From Acidobacteriota bacterium (lineage in GTDB: Bacteria; Acidobacteriota; Terriglobia; UBA7540), in the NCBI GenBank assembly GCA_003165615.1, contig PLWR01000096.1, positions 1 to 7,899 of the forward strand: a stretch of DNA of 7,899 bases, read 5' to 3'. The notes beneath the pieces are model-generated. The model had not been told where the DNA came from. It searched no databases and saw only the letters and a list, made by a program, of their open reading frames with translations. Below are positions 6,758-7,899 of this stretch, piece after piece. The translations under genes were made by a program, and so were the position numbers. Within the stretch, counting starts at the first letter, position 1, and each line of letters starts with the position of its first letter.

Positions 6758-6976
6758 TCACTTACCTCCATCACCACTTAATCGTACATTCACAGTCTCC
6801 GCCAGAGCTATTTTCGTTTCGAGTCCGGCCAGCGGATCGGCTGCTGGAAAAACTCCCAATGATCTTGCGTATTCATACATTGCATCGTTGATCGCGAATG
6901 CCTGTTGGGGCGTGAGGCGTTCTCGGAGAGGCCCCTGGGCTTCCCATGCTTCCCAGCAAGCGATGTCTTTGATCAT
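6758..6976 (-). CDS. Conserved-type small protein preceding hicBA (possible third component)
   Basis: This 72-residue soluble protein has no enzymatic motif that I can recognise. The chain is helical and acidic, with the conserved-looking LTPQQAFAINDAMYEYARSLGVFP (21-44), then DPLAGLETKIALAETVNV (48-65). I recall short Acidobacteria proteins with the same 'LTPQQA…DPLEGLE..I.LA…N' layout next to toxin-antitoxin genes, but I cannot confirm this by search. ATG 6976 was chosen because the longer frame to 7090 runs through a palindrome and reads as Pro/Arg-rich noise. The start has no ribosome site, which fits the leaderless promoter proposed just upstream. Its stop is separated from hicB by one base and its last codons hold the hicB ribosome site, so it is surely in one transcript with hicBA. 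Confidence 0.78.
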   Translation of the reverse strand: MIKDIACWEAWEAQGPLRERLTPQQAFAINDAMYEYARSLGVFPAADPLAGLETKIALAETVNVRLSGDGGK

Positions 6977-6983
6977 CAAAGGA

Positions 6984-7012
6984 AGATTAGCAGACTCCTG
7001 GCGGGGCCTCAA
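6984..7012 (-). promoter_or_regulatory. Candidate leaderless promoter of the small ORF–hicB–hicA operon
   Basis: On the minus strand TTGAGG (7012-7007) and TAATCT (6989-6984) are separated by exactly 17 bp. The -10-like box ends 7 bp before ATG 6976, so transcription would start at or next to the A of the start codon. This agrees with the lack of a ribosome site there. The match to consensus is partial (4 of 6 and 3 of 6). Confidence 0.35.
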
Positions 7013-7054
7013 GCACGGCTGGCAGGGCCATGCGGGAATCCGTTGCCATGGACG

Positions 7055-7080
7055 TAGGGGCGGTTCGCGAACCGCCCCTA
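7055..7080. repeat. Perfect 26-bp palindrome, REP/MITE-like element
   Basis: Two 13-nt arms, the left one being TAGGGGCGGTTCG, are exact reverse complements with no spacer. The outer TA...TA ends and GC-rich core look like the short extragenic palindromes scattered in many bacterial genomes; I recall very similar sequences with GTAGGGGCG ends. Its right end supplies the TAG stop codon of the lipoprotein gene. As RNA it would form a strong stem with a tiny loop but no U-run follows on either strand, so it may stabilise or delimit the lipoprotein mRNA rather than act as a classical terminator. It is the only copy in this window. Confidence 0.75.
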
Positions 7081-7587
7081 ATATCCCCATTCCTTCAGGA
7101 CAGTCTTGGCGTCATCAAAAGTTAAATCTCGGTGGTTAAATAAACGCGGATCATCGCCATCATAGAAGACACTGAGTTGATTCAACGGAAAGCCCGACAC
7201 GCTTTCGATTTCGTACGTGAGTACAATATCCTCGTTAAAGGTTCCATCCGCATTCGTAAATTTCTTAGGCCCCTGAAATCTCTCTTGCTCACCAATCCAT
7301 CTATAACCGCCGTTGATTTTCCGAAAAGCGATGTTGCGTGATGTTTTCGAGTAGATGTGAAGCATTGCGTCGTACCTGCCGCCCCTGCTCCACTCCAAGC
7401 GAACATCTGCCGATTGCGGGAGCGGTGTGAAGCCGTGCGAGACCCTGTTAAATGAAGCGGCAGCCTTTAGAAGGGGTTGAATTCGCGGATCGTCCATCGA
7501 GAAGTGCTCCGGGAAAAACTCAACCTTCTCTGGAAAAGACCGGCAACTTGAAAATAACAGCAGGGCGATGATCAAGAGGCACTTCAT
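7078..7587 (-). CDS. Putative lipoprotein of unknown function
   Basis: This 169-residue protein begins MKCLLIIALLLFSSCR: a short positively charged start, a hydrophobic core (4-12) and a lipobox-like LFSSC with Cys15 as the probable lipidated residue (Phe at -3 is tolerated but not ideal). The mature part is soluble, rich in aromatic and charged residues, with segments DVRLEWSRGGRYDAMLHIYSK, GGYRWIGEQERFQGPKKF and IVLTYEIESV that suggest beta-strands; I recognise no family. Base composition is near 42-47% GC in the parts I counted, clearly below sthA at about 58%, hinting at horizontal acquisition. The start has no strong ribosome site. Its stop codon lies within the 26-bp palindrome, which may mark its original 3' boundary. 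Confidence 0.68.
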   Translation of the reverse strand: MKCLLIIALLLFSSCRSFPEKVEFFPEHFSMDDPRIQPLLKAAASFNRVSHGFTPLPQSADVRLEWSRGGRYDAMLHIYSKTSRNIAFRKINGGYRWIGEQERFQGPKKFTNADGTFNEDIVLTYEIESVSGFPLNQLSVFYDGDDPRLFNHRDLTFDDAKTVLKEWGY

Positions 7588-7618
7588 AAGCTACTCATGG
7601 GGCGCAGCAAGCCTACAG

Positions 7619-7899
7619 TCACTTGTACGCCGGCAACCCGGTCACGCGCTCGCCGATGATCAGGGTGTGGATATTGTGCGTGCCCTCGTAGGTCAAGACG
7701 GATTCCAGGTTGCACATGTGGCGGAAGATGGGGTACTCGTCAGCGACGCCATTGGCGCCAAGGATGTCGCGGGCGGCGCGGGCCACGTCGAGCGCAATCT
7801 TTACGTTGTTGCGCTTCAGCATGGAGACGTGGGCAAAGTCCGCGCGCCCCCGGTCTTTCAGGCGGCCCACTTGAATGGCCAGCAACTGCGCCTTGGTGA
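7619..7899 (-). CDS. gcdH: Acyl-CoA dehydrogenase, glutaryl-CoA dehydrogenase type (C-terminal part)
   Basis: Only the last 93 residues are in the window; the frame is open to the edge, and the TTG at 7885 is internal because TKAQL precedes it in frame. The sequence is the C-terminal helical domain of the acyl-CoA dehydrogenase family: [67 protein letters not shown]. The catalytic base is the glutamate of TYEGT (codon 7685-7687). The [19 protein letters not shown] block is closest to glutaryl-CoA dehydrogenase, which oxidises and decarboxylates glutaryl-CoA to crotonyl-CoA in lysine and tryptophan breakdown, passing electrons to ETF. Residues that separate decarboxylating from non-decarboxylating members lie outside the window, so the substrate is a family-level inference. 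Confidence 0.85.
   Translation of the reverse strand, partial: TKAQLLAIQVGRLKDRGRADFAHVSMLKRNNVKIALDVARAARDILGANGVADEYPIFRHMCNLESVLTYEGTHNIHTLIIGERVTGLPAYK

Noticed and set aside
6977..7090. N-terminal extension of the gene preceding hicB
   Set aside because: It reads through the 26-bp palindrome and gives a Pro/Arg/Trp-rich stretch unlike the acidic helical core.

Overview
The window is most likely a chromosomal piece of an Acidobacteriota genome (Terriglobia/Koribacter-like). I infer this from moderately high-GC coding sequence, a single-cysteine SthA-type transhydrogenase, a GT83-like membrane glycosyltransferase, degenerate heptad repeats between genes, and a small-ORF–hicB–hicA cassette of a kind I recall from that phylum. 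No database search was possible, so the assignment is an inference. There are no rRNA or tRNA genes, CRISPR arrays, insertion sequences or phage genes.

The left part (1–1312) holds the 3' end of a SixA-type histidine phosphatase (+). Converging on it is a small secreted protein (-, 502–804) built of six tandem 11-residue units with an invariant lysine, resembling LEA group 3 proteins. A 508-bp gap follows. It contains two short palindromes, a strongly C-rich and G-poor stretch, and a run of TATTCCC-like heptads directly before the next gene.

The central plus-strand block (1313–5880) carries an ArnT/PMT-like polytopic glycosyltransferase, an aldo/keto reductase whose ribosome site overlaps the glycosyltransferase stop codon, and, after a 151-bp gap, the soluble pyridine nucleotide transhydrogenase sthA with a strong ribosome site. 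The last two are NAD(P)H enzymes, but nothing in the sequence ties them to one pathway.

The right part (5881–7899) looks accessory. A heptad-repeat run leads into a ribbon-helix-helix (antitoxin-like) gene interrupted by one in-frame TAG. Facing it on the minus strand is a compact three-gene cassette: a 72-residue conserved-type small protein, hicB antitoxin (1-bp gap), then hicA toxin (14-nt overlap). hicA appears to start at CTG with its own GGAGG, and a possible leaderless promoter sits directly before the first gene. Upstream is a perfect 26-bp palindrome that supplies the stop codon of an AT-richer putative lipoprotein gene. The window ends in the C-terminus of an acyl-CoA dehydrogenase of glutaryl-CoA dehydrogenase type.

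The best leads are the three-gene hicBA-type cassette, the amber-interrupted ribbon-helix-helix gene next to it, the 11-mer repeat protein, and the C-rich leader before the glycosyltransferase. I found no clear wholly new system.
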